Positions 54,449-64,000 of a DNA stretch of 64,000 nucleotides are shown one piece after another. The notes beneath the pieces were generated by a model that was not told the origin of the DNA, ran no database searches, and saw only the letters and a list, made by a program, of their open reading frames with translations. Every line of letters starts with the position of its first letter. Position 1 is the first letter of the stretch. The DNA is from Alcaligenes ammonioxydans (lineage in GTDB: Bacteria > Pseudomonadota > Gammaproteobacteria > Burkholderiales > Burkholderiaceae_B), in contig NZ_CP049362.1 of NCBI RefSeq assembly GCF_019343455.1, positions 434,001 to 498,000 on the forward strand, written 5' to 3'. A program made the translations under genes and the position numbers.

Positions 54449-56170
54449 TTAGTCGTGTTTGCCGGCGCAGCATGCACTCCACCATTTACGGCGCGACGTA
54501 TGACCGATACCGGGGTTGAACGTGTTGGTAGGGTCCAGTTCGCGGTAGAAACCCGCCAGTGCAGGTTTGGCGACGTACAGGTGGCCCACATTGTGCTCGG
54601 CTGGGTATTCAGCCTGACGCTCATCCAGTAGTTTCCACATACGGTGTTCCATCTCCAGAGGCGCCACGCCTTTTTTGATGATGTAGTCCTGATGGAACAC
54701 GTGGCACAGGAAATGACCGTAATAGAGTTTGTGGACGATATCTTTCTCCATATCGTCGGGCAGTTGCTCTACCCATTCCCGGTCGTTGCGGCGCAAGGCA
54801 ATATCCAGCGCCACAATGTCCTCCACGCTGTTGGGATGGGATTCGCGGTAGCGGATGGCGGCACCGGCGATCGCAAAGCGGTGCAAAAAGGCTTTGCGGC
54901 CTTCTTCGGCATCACATTCAAAATACGCGCCCTGCGTGCTGTCGCCAAATTGTTGCTGTAGATAATCGCGGGTGGCCTGGGCGGTGTCGTTGGAGACGCG
55001 TAGCAGCAGATGATGCTCGAAACGGTCACGCCATTGCCGCATCCGTGCGGGCAGGTGACTGGGCAGACGATTCATGACGGCCTGAATCACACGATCGGTG
55101 ACGCCGCGCCAGCCAAAGCGTTCAAAAAAGCCGTCGATACGACTTTTCATCGCAAAGGCGGAGGGCACTTTGGCAGTCCCAAAGCGGTCGATGAGCAGGA
55201 ACGTATCTTTACCGTACTGCTCACCAATATCGTAAGCGGTGCGATGGATGTATTCGCCCGCAATGGGCAGGCGTGGCAACTGGGTCAGCAGGTGTCGGCG
55301 GACAGCCGTCAGCTCATCCGGCTCATTGGTGCCAATGTAGAACACCGTACTGGCTTCTTTGGGAAAGGTATCCAGACGCACGGCAAAAATGCACAGCTTG
55401 CCCGCTGAGCCCGAGGCTTCGTACAGGCGGGAGGGGTCAGCATTGAAACGGGCAGGAGTTTGGGCATCCACGTCGCGTACGTCGTCGGCGTAACGGGGAT
55501 CGCTGGCCTTGCGTTGCGGATCGTTGAGGATGTCGGCAGCACGGTAGTTGCCCTGTTCCAGGCGGCTCAGGATTTCTTCGGGCGTGTCGCCCAGATGGAT
55601 ACCCAGGTGATTGACCAGTTGCAGACTGCCATCGTCCCGCACTTGGGCGTACAGGGTCAATTCCGTGTAGGCGGGTCCACGGCGTACCAAGGCACCGCCG
55701 GAGTTGTTGCAGACCCCGCCCAGCACAGAGGCGCCAATACAGGAGGAACCAATGACCGAATGGGGCTCGCGCCCCAGGGGGGCCAGTGTCTGTTCCAGAC
55801 GATCCAGCGTGGCACCGGGCAGGCACACAACCTGTTCGCCATCGTTAATGACCTGTATACCTTGCAGGCGCATGGTGTTCATCAGCACGATGTCGCGGTC
55901 GTAGTCGTCGCCGTCGGGGGTGGAGCCCCCGGTCAGGCCCGTGTTGGCCGCCTGCATGATCACGATGCAGTCCGCGGCGACGGCTGCTTGCAGGCTGCGC
56001 CACTGCTCCAGCAGCGTTCCGGGCCGAACCACGGCCAGTACCTTGCCTTCACCTGTGCGGTGGCCCTTGCGATAGCGGCGCGTGCTGCGATCGTCGGTCA
56101 GGACGTGTGCCTGGCCGACAATAGAGCGCAGTTGCTGCAGCAGATCCGTGCGGATGGAGGAAGCGGTCAT
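54449..56170 (-). CDS. dld: D-lactate dehydrogenase, quinone-dependent (FAD)
   Basis: A 573-residue flavoprotein of the E. coli Dld type, oxidising D-lactate to pyruvate at the membrane and passing electrons to quinone. The FAD-binding segment contains ANTGLTGGSTPDG and VIGSSCIGASVLGGVCNNSG. The C-terminal part contains HHLLLRVSND and the membrane-binding region. ATG 56,170, with GGAG upstream, is preferred to a TTG at 56,176. It is the last gene of the lldP-lldR-lldD-dld operon. Confidence 0.92.
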   Translation of the reverse strand: MTASSIRTDLLQQLRSIVGQAHVLTDDRSTRRYRKGHRTGEGKVLAVVRPGTLLEQWRSLQAAVAADCIVIMQAANTGLTGGSTPDGDDYDRDIVLMNTMRLQGIQVINDGEQVVCLPGATLDRLEQTLAPLGREPHSVIGSSCIGASVLGGVCNNSGGALVRRGPAYTELTLYAQVRDDGSLQLVNHLGIHLGDTPEEILSRLEQGNYRAADILNDPQRKASDPRYADDVRDVDAQTPARFNADPSRLYEASGSAGKLCIFAVRLDTFPKEASTVFYIGTNEPDELTAVRRHLLTQLPRLPIAGEYIHRTAYDIGEQYGKDTFLLIDRFGTAKVPSAFAMKSRIDGFFERFGWRGVTDRVIQAVMNRLPSHLPARMRQWRDRFEHHLLLRVSNDTAQATRDYLQQQFGDSTQGAYFECDAEEGRKAFLHRFAIAGAAIRYRESHPNSVEDIVALDIALRRNDREWVEQLPDDMEKDIVHKLYYGHFLCHVFHQDYIIKKGVAPLEMEHRMWKLLDERQAEYPAEHNVGHLYVAKPALAGFYRELDPTNTFNPGIGHTSRRKWWSACCAGKHD

Positions 56171-56172
56171 TC

Positions 56173-57312
56173 TCAAGGCTCCCGGACAAGCAGCTCGGAG
56201 GTGATCTGAGAGATGCTGCTGACGCTGGTCAGCGTCATGGCGACGCGGATTTCTTTTTCAATCAGGCCCAGCAGGTGGTCGACGCCGGATTGTCCGGCGG
56301 CGGCCAGTGCATAAATGTAGGCGCGTCCCAGCATGGCGGCATCGGCACCCAGGGCAATCATGCGCACTACGTCCAGACCACTGCGGATACCGGAGTCCGC
56401 CAGAATCTTGATCTGGCCTTTGACAGCATCGGCAATGGCCGGCAGGGCGCGGGCCGAGGACAGGACGCCGTCAAGCTGGCGGCCACCGTGGTTCGAGACG
56501 ATGATTCCATCCGCTCCAAAGCGCACGGCGTCGCGGGCATCATCCGGGTCCAGGATGCCTTTGATCAGCATGGGGCCTTTCCAGAATTCACGGATCCACT
56601 CCAGGTCCTTCCAGGAGATGGATGGGTCAAAGTTGGCGCCCAAGTAACCCATATAGTCTTCCAGGCCCGTGGGTTTGCCCAGGTAACGCGAGATATTGCC
56701 CAAATCGTGCGGACGACCCAGCAAACCTACATCCCAGGCCCAGCGCGGATGCATGACGGCCTGAGCGTAGCGGCGCAGGGCGGCGTTGGGGCCGCTCATG
56801 CCCGAGTGTGCGTCACGGTAGCGCGCGCCGGGTACGGGCATATCCACGGTAAAGACCAAGGTGCTGCAACCGGCAGCCTGGGCGCGTTCCAGTGCATTGC
56901 GCATGAAGCCACGGTCTTTCAGCACGTAGAGCTGAAACCACATGGGTCGGCTAAGACGAGGCGCCACTTCTTCGATCGGGCACACGGATACGCTGGACAT
57001 GGTAAAGGGAATACCGCGTGCATCGGCGGCCCGGGCAGCCTGAACTTCTCCCCGGCGTGCGTACATACCCGTCAGTCCGACCGGAGACAGAGCCACCGGC
57101 ATGGACAATTTTTCGCCAAACAGATCAATGCTGGTGTCCAGCTGGCTCATGTCTTTGAGGACGCGCTGGCGTAGGGCGACCTCCGCCAGATCGTCCACAT
57201 TGCGGCGCAGGGTGTGCTCGGCATAGGCGCCGCCATCGATGTAGTGGAACAAAAAGGGAGGCAGCCGTTTTTGGGCGGCACGCCGGTAGTCGGTCGAGGA
57301 GGAAATAATCAT
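56173..57312 (-). CDS. lldD: L-lactate dehydrogenase, FMN-dependent
   Basis: A 379-residue alpha-hydroxy-acid oxidase-family flavoenzyme. The FMN site includes [11 protein letters not shown] and the catalytic motif [13 protein letters not shown] (His and Arg), with the loop [20 protein letters not shown] near the C-terminus. It oxidises L-lactate to pyruvate with quinone as acceptor. It overlaps lldR by four bases (ATGA) and lies two bases before dld. Confidence 0.95.
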   Translation of the reverse strand: MIISSSTDYRRAAQKRLPPFLFHYIDGGAYAEHTLRRNVDDLAEVALRQRVLKDMSQLDTSIDLFGEKLSMPVALSPVGLTGMYARRGEVQAARAADARGIPFTMSSVSVCPIEEVAPRLSRPMWFQLYVLKDRGFMRNALERAQAAGCSTLVFTVDMPVPGARYRDAHSGMSGPNAALRRYAQAVMHPRWAWDVGLLGRPHDLGNISRYLGKPTGLEDYMGYLGANFDPSISWKDLEWIREFWKGPMLIKGILDPDDARDAVRFGADGIIVSNHGGRQLDGVLSSARALPAIADAVKGQIKILADSGIRSGLDVVRMIALGADAAMLGRAYIYALAAAGQSGVDHLLGLIEKEIRVAMTLTSVSSISQITSELLVREP

Positions 57313-58088
57313 GGCAAGATGGGGTCGGGTAAGACGGAGGGAGAGGTCTGCAAGCGCGCGGCACGTTCGCGGCGGGCGAGGTTTTCGTCCGCCTGAAGAA
57401 GCGTGTTGCGTACGTAGCCTAGATGTTCGTTCACGACATGGCGCGCATGGGCCGCGTCGCCATCGATAATGGCCTTGACCAGGGCTTCGTGCTGGGCGGT
57501 CAGGTGGGTGAGGGTTTCGGGACTGTCATGGACGAACATGATGATGTCGCGGTTTTGTGTCACGCTGCTCAGCACCAGATCGAACAGTCCGCGCATGACC
57601 TGAACCAGAACCAGATTGTGCGAGGCTTCGGCGACGGCCAGATGGAATTGGGCATCGGCCCGGGCCGACAGATCGGTATCGCCGCTTTGCTGGTAGCGGA
57701 TCATCTGCTCAAAACATTGCAGGATCTTGCTCTTGTCCTCGGGCGAGGCGCGCAAGGCAGCGTGCCAGGTCGTGCTGCTCTCCAGTGCGATACGGGCTTC
57801 CAGTACGTCGTATCGGTATTGCGGATCGGACAGCATCAAGGCGGCCAGCGGGTCCACCGAACGCTGGGTCCACTGCGGCGTTTGAGAGGTCAGGTAAGTA
57901 CCTGATCCGACCTGACTGCGCAAAATGCCTTGGCTGGTCAGTTGCTGAATGGCCTCGCGCAAGGAGGCGCGAGATACGTTCAATTGGGCTGCCAACGTGC
58001 GTTCGGCGGGCAAACGTTGCCCCGCTTTGAAATCGCTGGACTGAATGAGCGCCAGCAATTGTTGGGCAACGTGATCAGAGAGGCGCAT
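57309..58088 (-). CDS. lldR: GntR/FCD-family lactate-responsive regulator
   Basis: A 259-residue FadR-type regulator. The N-terminal winged helix contains [20 protein letters not shown] and [13 protein letters not shown], followed by an FCD ligand domain with metal-binding Asp/His residues ([17 protein letters not shown]). It represses the lactate operon in the absence of lactate in related bacteria. Two matching palindromes precede lldP. ATG 58,088 is preferred over an upstream TTG. Confidence 0.9.
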   Translation of the reverse strand: MRLSDHVAQQLLALIQSSDFKAGQRLPAERTLAAQLNVSRASLREAIQQLTSQGILRSQVGSGTYLTSQTPQWTQRSVDPLAALMLSDPQYRYDVLEARIALESSTTWHAALRASPEDKSKILQCFEQMIRYQQSGDTDLSARADAQFHLAVAEASHNLVLVQVMRGLFDLVLSSVTQNRDIIMFVHDSPETLTHLTAQHEALVKAIIDGDAAHARHVVNEHLGYVRNTLLQADENLARRERAARLQTSPSVLPDPILP

Positions 58089-58165
58089 AGTTCTTGAGGT
58101 ACCGAAAAGATAAATCTGCAAGGCACGAGTCTACGGCCTTGCAGATGAAGGATGAGGGCGGGCCC

Positions 58166-59833
58166 TTAGGGGATCATCCAAGGTAACACATAGGCTTGCA
58201 GGGTGGTCAGCAGGCCAATCAGAACGGCGAAGATCAGGCTGTGTTTGACGGTGAAGCGGAACAGGTCGGACTCCTTGCCAGCCAGGCCGACGGCGGCGCA
58301 GGCAATGGCAATGGACTGGGGAGAAATCATCTTGCCGGTCACGCCACCCGTGGTATTGGCCGCAACCATCAGCACTTCAGGCAAACCCAGTTGCTGGGCC
58401 GTGGTGGCTTGCAAAGCACCAAACAGGGCGTTGGCCGAGGTATCGGAACCGGTCAGAAACACGCCAATCCAGCCCAGGAAAGGGGAGAAGAAGGTGAAGG
58501 CTTTGCCGGTGTGGGCCAGGGCCAGGGCCAAAGTAGCCGACAAGCCGGAATAGTTGGCGATAAAAGCAAAGGCCAGCACCATGCCGATCGAGTAAATGGG
58601 AACGGCCAGTTCCTTGAAGGTTTCACCCAGTGTTTCCACTGCTTTGGCGGGCTTCATGCGCAGAAAAAGAATGGTCAGCAAGGCGGCAATCAAAATGGCT
58701 GTGCCGGTAGCCGAGAGCCAGTTAAAGGCATAGACCGCGCCATAAGGAGTAGCCGAGGCGACGACGGGAGGGGCTTTTTCGACCAGATTGTGCAGGAAAG
58801 GCACAGGAATGTTCACAATGGTCGAGGCCAGCGGACCGTTGGCGGCAAACAGTACTTTAAAAGGCTGCACGCTCCAGATCGTGACCATGACGGTCAGGAT
58901 GATGAAGGGCGACCAGGCTTTGATGATGCGACCGGTGGTCAGCGGCAGAGTAGCTTGTTGGGCCACATCGCTCTGGACCGGTGTAGCTTCTTGCTCGTCA
59001 AAGCGGAAGATGCGCTTGGGCTGCCATACCTTCAGGAACAAGGTCAGGGCTACCAGGGAAACCAGGGCCGAGGTAATGTCGGGCAGTTCGGGGCCAATGT
59101 AGTTGGCCGTCAGGAACTGCACCAAGGCAAAGGAGCCGCCGCCGACCAGCACGGCAGGCCAGGTTTCTTTGATGCCGCGCCAGCCGTCCATGATGGCCAT
59201 CAGCCAGAACAGCACAATGATGGTCATAAAGGGCAGTTGGCGACCGGCCATTTGTCCAATATGGAAGGGATCAATGCCCGAGACCTGGCCAGCCACAATG
59301 ATGGGAATGCCCATGGCGCCAAAGGCTACGGGAGCCGTATTGGCAATCAGACAAAGACCAGCAGCGTACAAGGGGCGGAAACCCAGACCGGCCAACAGGG
59401 CTGCGGTAATGGCGACGGGAGCGCCGAAGCCGGCCGCGCCTTCCAGAAACGCCCCGAAGCAAAAACCGACCAGAATCAGCTGCAGGCGCTGGTCAGGGGT
59501 GATGGACAGGATAGAGGCACGAATAATGTCGAACTGTCCGGTTTTTACCGAAATCTTGTACAGGAATACGGCTGCCACAATGATCCACGCGATGGGCCAC
59601 AGTCCGTAAAAAAAGCCATAGACCACCGAAGCGAAGGCGGTGGAGACGGGCATGCGATAGAAAAACAGGGCTACGCCCAGTGCCAGCAGCACGGTAATGG
59701 TGCCTGCCTGATAGCCCTTCATGCGCAACTTGGTCAGGGCCAGGAAAAAAAAGATGATGGGAATAAGGGCGATCAGGGCCGACAGCCAGATATTGCCGGT
59801 GGGATCGTATTGCTGCAGCCACGCTTGTTGCAT
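58166..59833 (-). CDS. lldP: L-lactate permease
   Basis: A 555-residue inner-membrane permease of the LctP family with about twelve hydrophobic segments. Family motifs are visible: [20 protein letters not shown] (about residues 131-150), the [14 protein letters not shown] segment and [19 protein letters not shown] near the C-terminus. It takes up lactate and glycolate with protons. ATG 59,833 follows GGAGATAG. It is the first gene of the operon. Confidence 0.95.
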   Translation of the reverse strand: MQQAWLQQYDPTGNIWLSALIALIPIIFFFLALTKLRMKGYQAGTITVLLALGVALFFYRMPVSTAFASVVYGFFYGLWPIAWIIVAAVFLYKISVKTGQFDIIRASILSITPDQRLQLILVGFCFGAFLEGAAGFGAPVAITAALLAGLGFRPLYAAGLCLIANTAPVAFGAMGIPIIVAGQVSGIDPFHIGQMAGRQLPFMTIIVLFWLMAIMDGWRGIKETWPAVLVGGGSFALVQFLTANYIGPELPDITSALVSLVALTLFLKVWQPKRIFRFDEQEATPVQSDVAQQATLPLTTGRIIKAWSPFIILTVMVTIWSVQPFKVLFAANGPLASTIVNIPVPFLHNLVEKAPPVVASATPYGAVYAFNWLSATGTAILIAALLTILFLRMKPAKAVETLGETFKELAVPIYSIGMVLAFAFIANYSGLSATLALALAHTGKAFTFFSPFLGWIGVFLTGSDTSANALFGALQATTAQQLGLPEVLMVAANTTGGVTGKMISPQSIAIACAAVGLAGKESDLFRFTVKHSLIFAVLIGLLTTLQAYVLPWMIP

Positions 59834-59900
59834 GTTCTTCTATCTCCGCAGGAGCAAAGGGGGGGGGCGCTTGTAGAGGAAGCGTACCAGTAGGTCGCCA

Positions 59901-59916
59901 AATTGGTCTGACCATT
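59901..59916. promoter_or_regulatory. LldR operator, proximal
   Basis: AATTGGTCTGACCATT is a near-perfect palindrome with the TGGTNNGACCA core of FCD-type GntR regulators. It lies 68 bases upstream of the lldP start. Confidence 0.75.
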
Positions 59917-60019
59917 AAAGATGTGGTCAAGAGTAGAACGCATTGTATCCAAAGGGTAATTTGATTGAACGTCAGTGTTTACCCTAATAATTTAAAACTC
60001 AATGTCTTTTTCTATCAAT

Positions 60020-60036
60020 AATTGGTCTGACCAATT
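60020..60036. promoter_or_regulatory. LldR operator, distal
   Basis: AATTGGTCTGACCAATT is a perfect 17-bp palindrome, about 120 bases from the proximal site. Two operators bracketing a promoter match the known LldR arrangement of E. coli and suggest DNA looping. The rest of 59,834-60,304 shows no gene. Confidence 0.8.
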
Positions 60037-60304
60037 TAAGGGCGGCAGTGGTGTGTGAAGGAGGTCAACGCTAGCGTTCCTAGCGTGGCTTCATAGGGGA
60101 AAAAGGGCGTTTTGTGCAGAAGAAGACACTGGTCGCCATACTGGACTACCAGGGACACTATCGTCTGTTTGCGTTGGGAGGGGCCGGAGTCTGCGTGTCC
60201 TTTTGACCGTGGCTAATACGTGTTTTCCCGTCTAGTGGGAGTGGGGTTTTGATATGACAATGTTTTTATTGTCATAACAATAACGACGGAACAGGAGCCA
60301 GTCA

Positions 60305-60733
60305 GTGAAAGACCCACATTGTCATTCCAGCAGCATCTTGGTGGAGCGCCCGGCACAGGTCGCTTTTGAAATCATGTCCGATGGCCTCCTGCAAGGTCAG
60401 TGGGCTTGGGGCAGTGCGAATCGTAGCGAAGTGGAACCGGGCTTGTTCAAGGGAACCTCGGTCTTTAGCGGTCAGGAAACCTATGTGCGTCTGAATGTGG
60501 ATGCAGCGCGTTTGCAGGTGGATTACGACGTGGGGGCCAGCAAAGAGGCGATGCAGTTTCGCAATATGTCGCGTGTCATTCCCGGCGAGGTGCTCAAGCT
60601 GGGGGCGGATAAATGTGTAGTGAGCTTGCTCACCTGGCGCCTGGCCACGCAAAGCGATGCCGCCTGGGAGCAGATCTGTTGCGTCCACGAAGCCGAGATG
60701 TTTCTGATTAAAGGGCTCTTGGAGCGCGAGTAA
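60305..60733 (+). CDS. SRPBCC-fold protein of unknown function
   Basis: A 142-residue protein starting at GTG 60,305 with AGGAG upstream. The N-terminal strand and helix SSILVERPAQVAFEIMSDGL and the later strands with WEQICCVHEAEMFLIKGLLE fit the START/SRPBCC fold that holds hydrophobic ligands or acts as cyclase/hydrolase. No catalytic motif can be named. It precedes a GntR regulator on the same strand by 114 bases; a link is possible but not shown. Confidence 0.6.
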   Translation: MKDPHCHSSSILVERPAQVAFEIMSDGLLQGQWAWGSANRSEVEPGLFKGTSVFSGQETYVRLNVDAARLQVDYDVGASKEAMQFRNMSRVIPGEVLKLGADKCVVSLLTWRLATQSDAAWEQICCVHEAEMFLIKGLLERE

Positions 60734-60847
60734 CAAGGTGCTTTGCAGGCAGGGAAAGCCAGGAGAGACGGCTGAACACAGCAGGGTGAATACCGCAGGT
60801 GGGTGGGGCCAGCCGCACATGGCCATCAATGGGGATGAAATTACGCA

Positions 60848-61552
60848 GTGAGTACAAAACCGCTCTACGAACAGCTTGCTGACAAGCTGACCCGCTATAT
60901 CCAGGACGGTCGTTTAAAGCCGGGCGACCGTTTGCCCACGGAAGCCGAGCTGGGGGAAATGTTTGGTGTCAGCCGCATTACGGTACGGCAGGGTCTGGCA
61001 ATCCTGACCCGTAATGGCCTGATCGAGCGCTTTCCCAGCCGTGGCTCCTTTGTGCTGGAGCGCAAGAATACAGGTTCCTGGGAGCTGAACTCCCTCAATG
61101 ATCTGGTCCAGCTGGGCAAGGACACCAGTACCAAGGTTGCCCGGTGGGAATTGGTCGCCCCTCCGGCGGAGATTGCCGAATTCTTTGCGTCCGACGAGCC
61201 GGTGTATAAGCTGCAAGCGGTGCGCTACAAGTCTGCCGTGCCGCTTTATTTTGCAGAAAACTACGTGCTGCGCTCGATTGGCGAACGTCTTGGGCAACAG
61301 GATCTGGAAACCCGCACCATGGTGGAGATGCTGACCTCTGTGCTGAATGTGCCCATCAAGCATGCGCAAGAAGAGATCAGCATGGCCGATGCCTCAGCGG
61401 AGATGGCCAAGCAGTTGTGGATCAAGGAAAACCAGGCAGTGATCGTGCAGCGTATCGACTTGTTCGATGTCGATGACAAACCGGTACAAAGTGGCAAGGG
61501 CTGGTGGCGCAGCGAGCATTTCAAACGCCGCTTCACGCTCAATTACCTCTGA
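60848..61552 (+). CDS. GntR/HutC-family regulator (UTRA domain)
   Basis: A 234-residue regulator starting at GTG 60,848. The winged-helix part contains LPTEAELGEMFGVSRITVRQ and GLIERFPSRGSFV. The C-terminal UTRA ligand domain contains YFAENYVLRSIGERL and WWRSEHFKRRF. HutC-type regulators respond to small metabolites; the ligand is unknown. It may control the SRPBCC gene or the neighbouring kynurenine genes, but no matching operator was identified. Confidence 0.85.
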   Translation: MSTKPLYEQLADKLTRYIQDGRLKPGDRLPTEAELGEMFGVSRITVRQGLAILTRNGLIERFPSRGSFVLERKNTGSWELNSLNDLVQLGKDTSTKVARWELVAPPAEIAEFFASDEPVYKLQAVRYKSAVPLYFAENYVLRSIGERLGQQDLETRTMVEMLTSVLNVPIKHAQEEISMADASAEMAKQLWIKENQAVIVQRIDLFDVDDKPVQSGKGWWRSEHFKRRFTLNYL

Positions 61553-61594
61553 GTGCAAGCGTTGGCCTTATGCCAGCCCGTGCCGCGAAGGCGG

Positions 61595-62056
61595 TTACAC
61601 CGGCAAGCGTTGCCCCTTGGCTTTGATGCAGGACAGCACAATCTGTGAATGGATTTTGGTGACACCGCGCAGGGTATTGAGCTTGTGAACGACAAAGTTG
61701 GAGAAAGTCTCGAAATTGCGCGTGCGGATGTGCAGCATGTAGTTGGCCTGACCCGTCACGATGTAGGCATGCAGGACTTCATCCATGGTGGCCAGTGCTT
61801 TGCTCAGGTACTGGTGTTCGCTTTCATTGAGCTGGGCGATATTCACTTCTACAAAGGCTTCAATGGCAAAACCCAGTTTGCTGGCGCTCAAGTTGGCGCT
61901 GTAGTTTTCAATGAGTCCTTCCTGCTCCAGGATTTTCACGCGTCGGTGGCAGGAGGAAGGGGAAAGGGCCACCAGATCAGCCAGTTCTTGGTTGCTGAGT
62001 CTGCCGTTATCCTGCAAAAGACGCAGGATTTTAAGGTCTGTCTCGTCTAGTCTCAT
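61595..62056 (-). CDS. kynR: Lrp/AsnC-family regulator, probable KynR
   Basis: A 153-residue Lrp-type protein. The N-terminal HTH contains LQDNGRLSNQELADLVALSP and SSCHRRVKILEQEGLI, and the C-terminal RAM effector domain includes VTGQANYMLHIRTRN. It is divergently transcribed from kynureninase, the arrangement of KynR, which activates tryptophan-catabolic kyn genes in response to kynurenine in pseudomonads. The 137-bp intergenic space is AT-rich and holds both promoters. Confidence 0.85.
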   Translation of the reverse strand: MRLDETDLKILRLLQDNGRLSNQELADLVALSPSSCHRRVKILEQEGLIENYSANLSASKLGFAIEAFVEVNIAQLNESEHQYLSKALATMDEVLHAYIVTGQANYMLHIRTRNFETFSNFVVHKLNTLRGVTKIHSQIVLSCIKAKGQRLPV

Positions 62057-62193
62057 GTTTTAGAATTATCTTCGAAAAGAGTTTTTAAAAAACGATTTTT
62101 CTTCCAAATTTAATCACAATGTTCGTCACTTTGGAATAATTTGCCAGAGCCTCGATGCTAGACTAAATGACGTAAAAAGCAGAATCGAGGAGC

Positions 62194-63450
62194 ATGAACA
62201 TGATTACCTTGCAGCAATGCGAGCAGTGGGATCAGGCCGACGAACTGGCTGGCTTCAAAGCCAGGTTTGATCTGCCACCCAACACGATTTATCTGGATGG
62301 AAATTCCTTGGGCGCCATGCCCCGACACGCGATGGAGCGTGCGCAGCAAGTGATTGCCCAGGAATGGCGTACCGACTTGATCAACAGCTGGAACAAGGCA
62401 GGCTGGTGGACCTTGCCTGTGCGCCTGGGCGATCAGATGTCTTCGCTGATCGGTGCTGGTCAGGGCGAAACCATCGTGAGTGACAGTACCTCGGCCAATC
62501 TGTTCAAGGTTCTGGCTGCGGCTGTCAATTTGCAAAAAGAGCGTCATCCGCAAAAGAAAGTCATCCTGGCCGAGCGCGACTCTTTTCCAACGGATCTGTA
62601 CATCATTGAAGGGTTTAACGCCTTTTTTGGTAAAGACTATAGGCTGGAACTGATTGATGAGCCGGCCGACCTGAAAACCGCCATCAATGACGAAACTGCC
62701 GTGGTGGTCTTGTCCCATGTGAATTATCGTACCGGCTATCTGCACGATATGCAGGCCACTAACCGTCTGGCACATGAGCACCATGCGCTGGTGATCTGGG
62801 ACTTGTGCCACTCGGCGGGCGCCTTGCCCATCGAGCTCAAAGCCAGCGGCTCTGATTTTGCCATTGGCTGCACCTACAAGTATCTGAACGCCGGTCCTGG
62901 CGCACCGGCCCTGTTGTGGGTGAATCCCGAGCTGCTTGACAAGATCAGTCAGCCTTTGTCGGGTTGGTGGGGGCACAAGCATCCTTTTGCCATGAGCCCC
63001 TCTTATGAGGCGGCCAGCGGAATCGAGCGTTTCTTGTGCGGTACCCAGCCTATTGTGTCCCTGAGCCTGGTTGCCTGTGGCGTGGACGTTTTCTTGCAAA
63101 CCGATTTGCAGGCCGTGCGTCGTAAATCCCTGGCCTTGACTGACCTGTTCATCCGTCTGGTCGAGCAGGAATGTGCCGAGTTTGGCTTGCGCCTGATCAC
63201 GCCCCGCGATCATCATTTCCGCGGCAGTCATGTCAGTTTTGCGCATGAGCAAGGTTACGCCGTTGTTCAGGCCCTGATTGCACGGGGTGTGATTGGCGAC
63301 TATCGCGAACCTGAAGTGATGCGATTTGGCATTACCCCTTTGTATCTGTCTTTTGTGGATATCTGGCAGGCCGTCCAGCATCTCAAGGCGGTGCTGACGG
63401 ACAGGGAATGGGACAAGCCGGCCTACAAAACCCGCTCCAAGGTGACTTGA
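62194..63450 (+). CDS. kynU: Kynureninase
   Basis: A 418-residue PLP enzyme cleaving kynurenine to anthranilate and alanine in tryptophan breakdown. Features include IYLDGNSLGAMP, the SDSTSANLFK phosphate-binding loop, DLCHSAGALPIELKA, and the PLP-Lys motif CTYKYLNAGPGAPA (about residues 228-241) with GWWGHKHPFAM after it. The ATG at 62,194 follows GAGGAG. It is the first gene of a unit that continues into an amino-acid permease 36 bases later. Confidence 0.95.
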   Translation: MNMITLQQCEQWDQADELAGFKARFDLPPNTIYLDGNSLGAMPRHAMERAQQVIAQEWRTDLINSWNKAGWWTLPVRLGDQMSSLIGAGQGETIVSDSTSANLFKVLAAAVNLQKERHPQKKVILAERDSFPTDLYIIEGFNAFFGKDYRLELIDEPADLKTAINDETAVVVLSHVNYRTGYLHDMQATNRLAHEHHALVIWDLCHSAGALPIELKASGSDFAIGCTYKYLNAGPGAPALLWVNPELLDKISQPLSGWWGHKHPFAMSPSYEAASGIERFLCGTQPIVSLSLVACGVDVFLQTDLQAVRRKSLALTDLFIRLVEQECAEFGLRLITPRDHHFRGSHVSFAHEQGYAVVQALIARGVIGDYREPEVMRFGITPLYLSFVDIWQAVQHLKAVLTDREWDKPAYKTRSKVT

Positions 63451-63486
63451 TCGCACTCATTAAAAAAACAATCATAAGGAGGAGAC

Positions 63487-64000
63487 ATGAGCCGATTTGA
63501 ACAGATTCAATCGCGCGAGGCCGGACTGCACAAGAGGCTGAATGCCCGTCAGATGAGCATGATTGCGATCGGGGGGGCCATTGGTACCGGCCTGTTCCTG
63601 GGCAGCAAGTTTGCTATTGGCTTTGCGGGACCCGGGGTGGTGCTGAGCTACGTCATTGGTGGTTTTATTGCCCTGGTGCTGATGGGGTGCCTGGCAGAGA
63701 TGACGGTAGAGCATCCTACCTCGGGCTCCTTTGGCGCGTATGCCGAGTTTTATATTCATCCGCTGGCCGGTTTTCTGGTGCGCTACAGCTATTGGGCCTG
63801 CATTGTGCTGGCTGTCGGCACTGAGGTGACGGCGGTGGCCGACTACATGAAGTTCTGGTTTCCGGAGGTGTCACCGTGGATCTGGATCGTCTTTTTCTCG
63901 GCCGTGCTGATTGCGGTCAATGCCTATAGCGTTAAAGCATTCGGCTCGGTGGAGTATTGGTTTGCCCTGATCAAGGTATTTGCCATTATTGCTTTTATCG
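63487..64000 (+). CDS. APC-family amino-acid permease (partial, runs off the window)
   Basis: The first 171 residues of a membrane transporter of the AroP/ProY type: LNARQMSMIAIGGAIGTGLF (the family's first-helix GAIGTGLF motif), LAEMTVEHPTSGSFGAYAEF and five hydrophobic segments. AGGAGG precedes the ATG. It follows kynU by 36 bases, so it probably imports tryptophan, kynurenine or another aromatic amino acid; the substrate is inferred from context only. Confidence 0.85.
   Translation, partial: MSRFEQIQSREAGLHKRLNARQMSMIAIGGAIGTGLFLGSKFAIGFAGPGVVLSYVIGGFIALVLMGCLAEMTVEHPTSGSFGAYAEFYIHPLAGFLVRYSYWACIVLAVGTEVTAVADYMKFWFPEVSPWIWIVFFSAVLIAVNAYSVKAFGSVEYWFALIKVFAIIAFI

Noticed and set aside
58196..59893. 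Long open frame antisense to lldP, rich in Gly and Gln
   Set aside because: Composition is the mirror of a membrane-protein gene, with no motif and no ribosome site.
62158..63456. Open frame antisense to kynU
   Set aside because: It covers the whole kynureninase gene, which has all its PLP motifs; the antisense product resembles nothing.

Overview
The window reads as a 64 kb piece of a betaproteobacterial chromosome, most likely Alcaligenes or a close Alcaligenaceae relative. This rests on the flanking housekeeping genes (cca end, ppc, ilvD, nadE, lldPRD-dld, kynR-kynU) and on a hypophosphite/phosphite locus whose gene content matches the htxABCD-ptxDE arrangement I remember being described for Alcaligenes faecalis WM2072. 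No database was consulted; species assignment is inference.

Layout. (1) 1-11.6 kb, ordinary chromosome: end of cca, a MidA-type methyltransferase, a small membrane protein, a second methyltransferase, a TauE/SafE exporter, ppc, ilvD, a strongly structured RNA candidate (possibly 6S RNA), nadE and an AI-2E family transporter. (2) 11.6-49.6 kb, a genomic island at tRNA-Leu(CAA). A tyrosine integrase lies just inside the tRNA. A 17-bp stretch of the tRNA recurs at 49.6 kb, and a 12-bp motif recurs about 130-145 bp inside each copy, so the island is probably 11,656-49,613. (3) 49.6-64 kb, ordinary chromosome again: chrA, a YciE/F-like protein, a ferredoxin reductase, a GNAT acetyltransferase, the lactate operon lldP-lldR-lldD-dld with two LldR-type operators, a GntR regulator, divergent kynR/kynU and the start of an amino-acid permease.

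The island is a stack of separate acquisitions. From left to right: integrase; a plasmid-like replication or control region (DnaA box, repeats, two overlapping small genes); antitoxin-like small genes; a type III restriction-modification system with an extra AlbA-type gene between mod and res; decayed fragments; the htxABCD-ptxDE operon behind a PHO box; IS debris; a truncated tyrosine-recombinase element; an IS3-family element split by an IS30-family element and sitting on a deletion; a methyltransferase stub; a LexA-box-like palindrome; an intact element of three overlapping tyrosine recombinases plus a small coiled-coil protein; and a five-gene operon encoding HTH regulator, PLD-like/SNF2 helicase, DUF4391 protein, SIR2 protein and HerA-type ATPase.

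How the genes work together. HtxBCD should import hypophosphite or phosphite. HtxA oxidises hypophosphite to phosphite and PtxD oxidises phosphite to phosphate, with PhoB control predicted from the PHO box and PtxE as a LysR regulator. The type III system and the SIR2/HerA/helicase operon are both predicted anti-phage defences. The second is the best candidate for an under-described system, because it joins the known SIR2-HerA pair to a helicase-DUF4391 module that, from memory, usually travels with a methyltransferase that is absent here.
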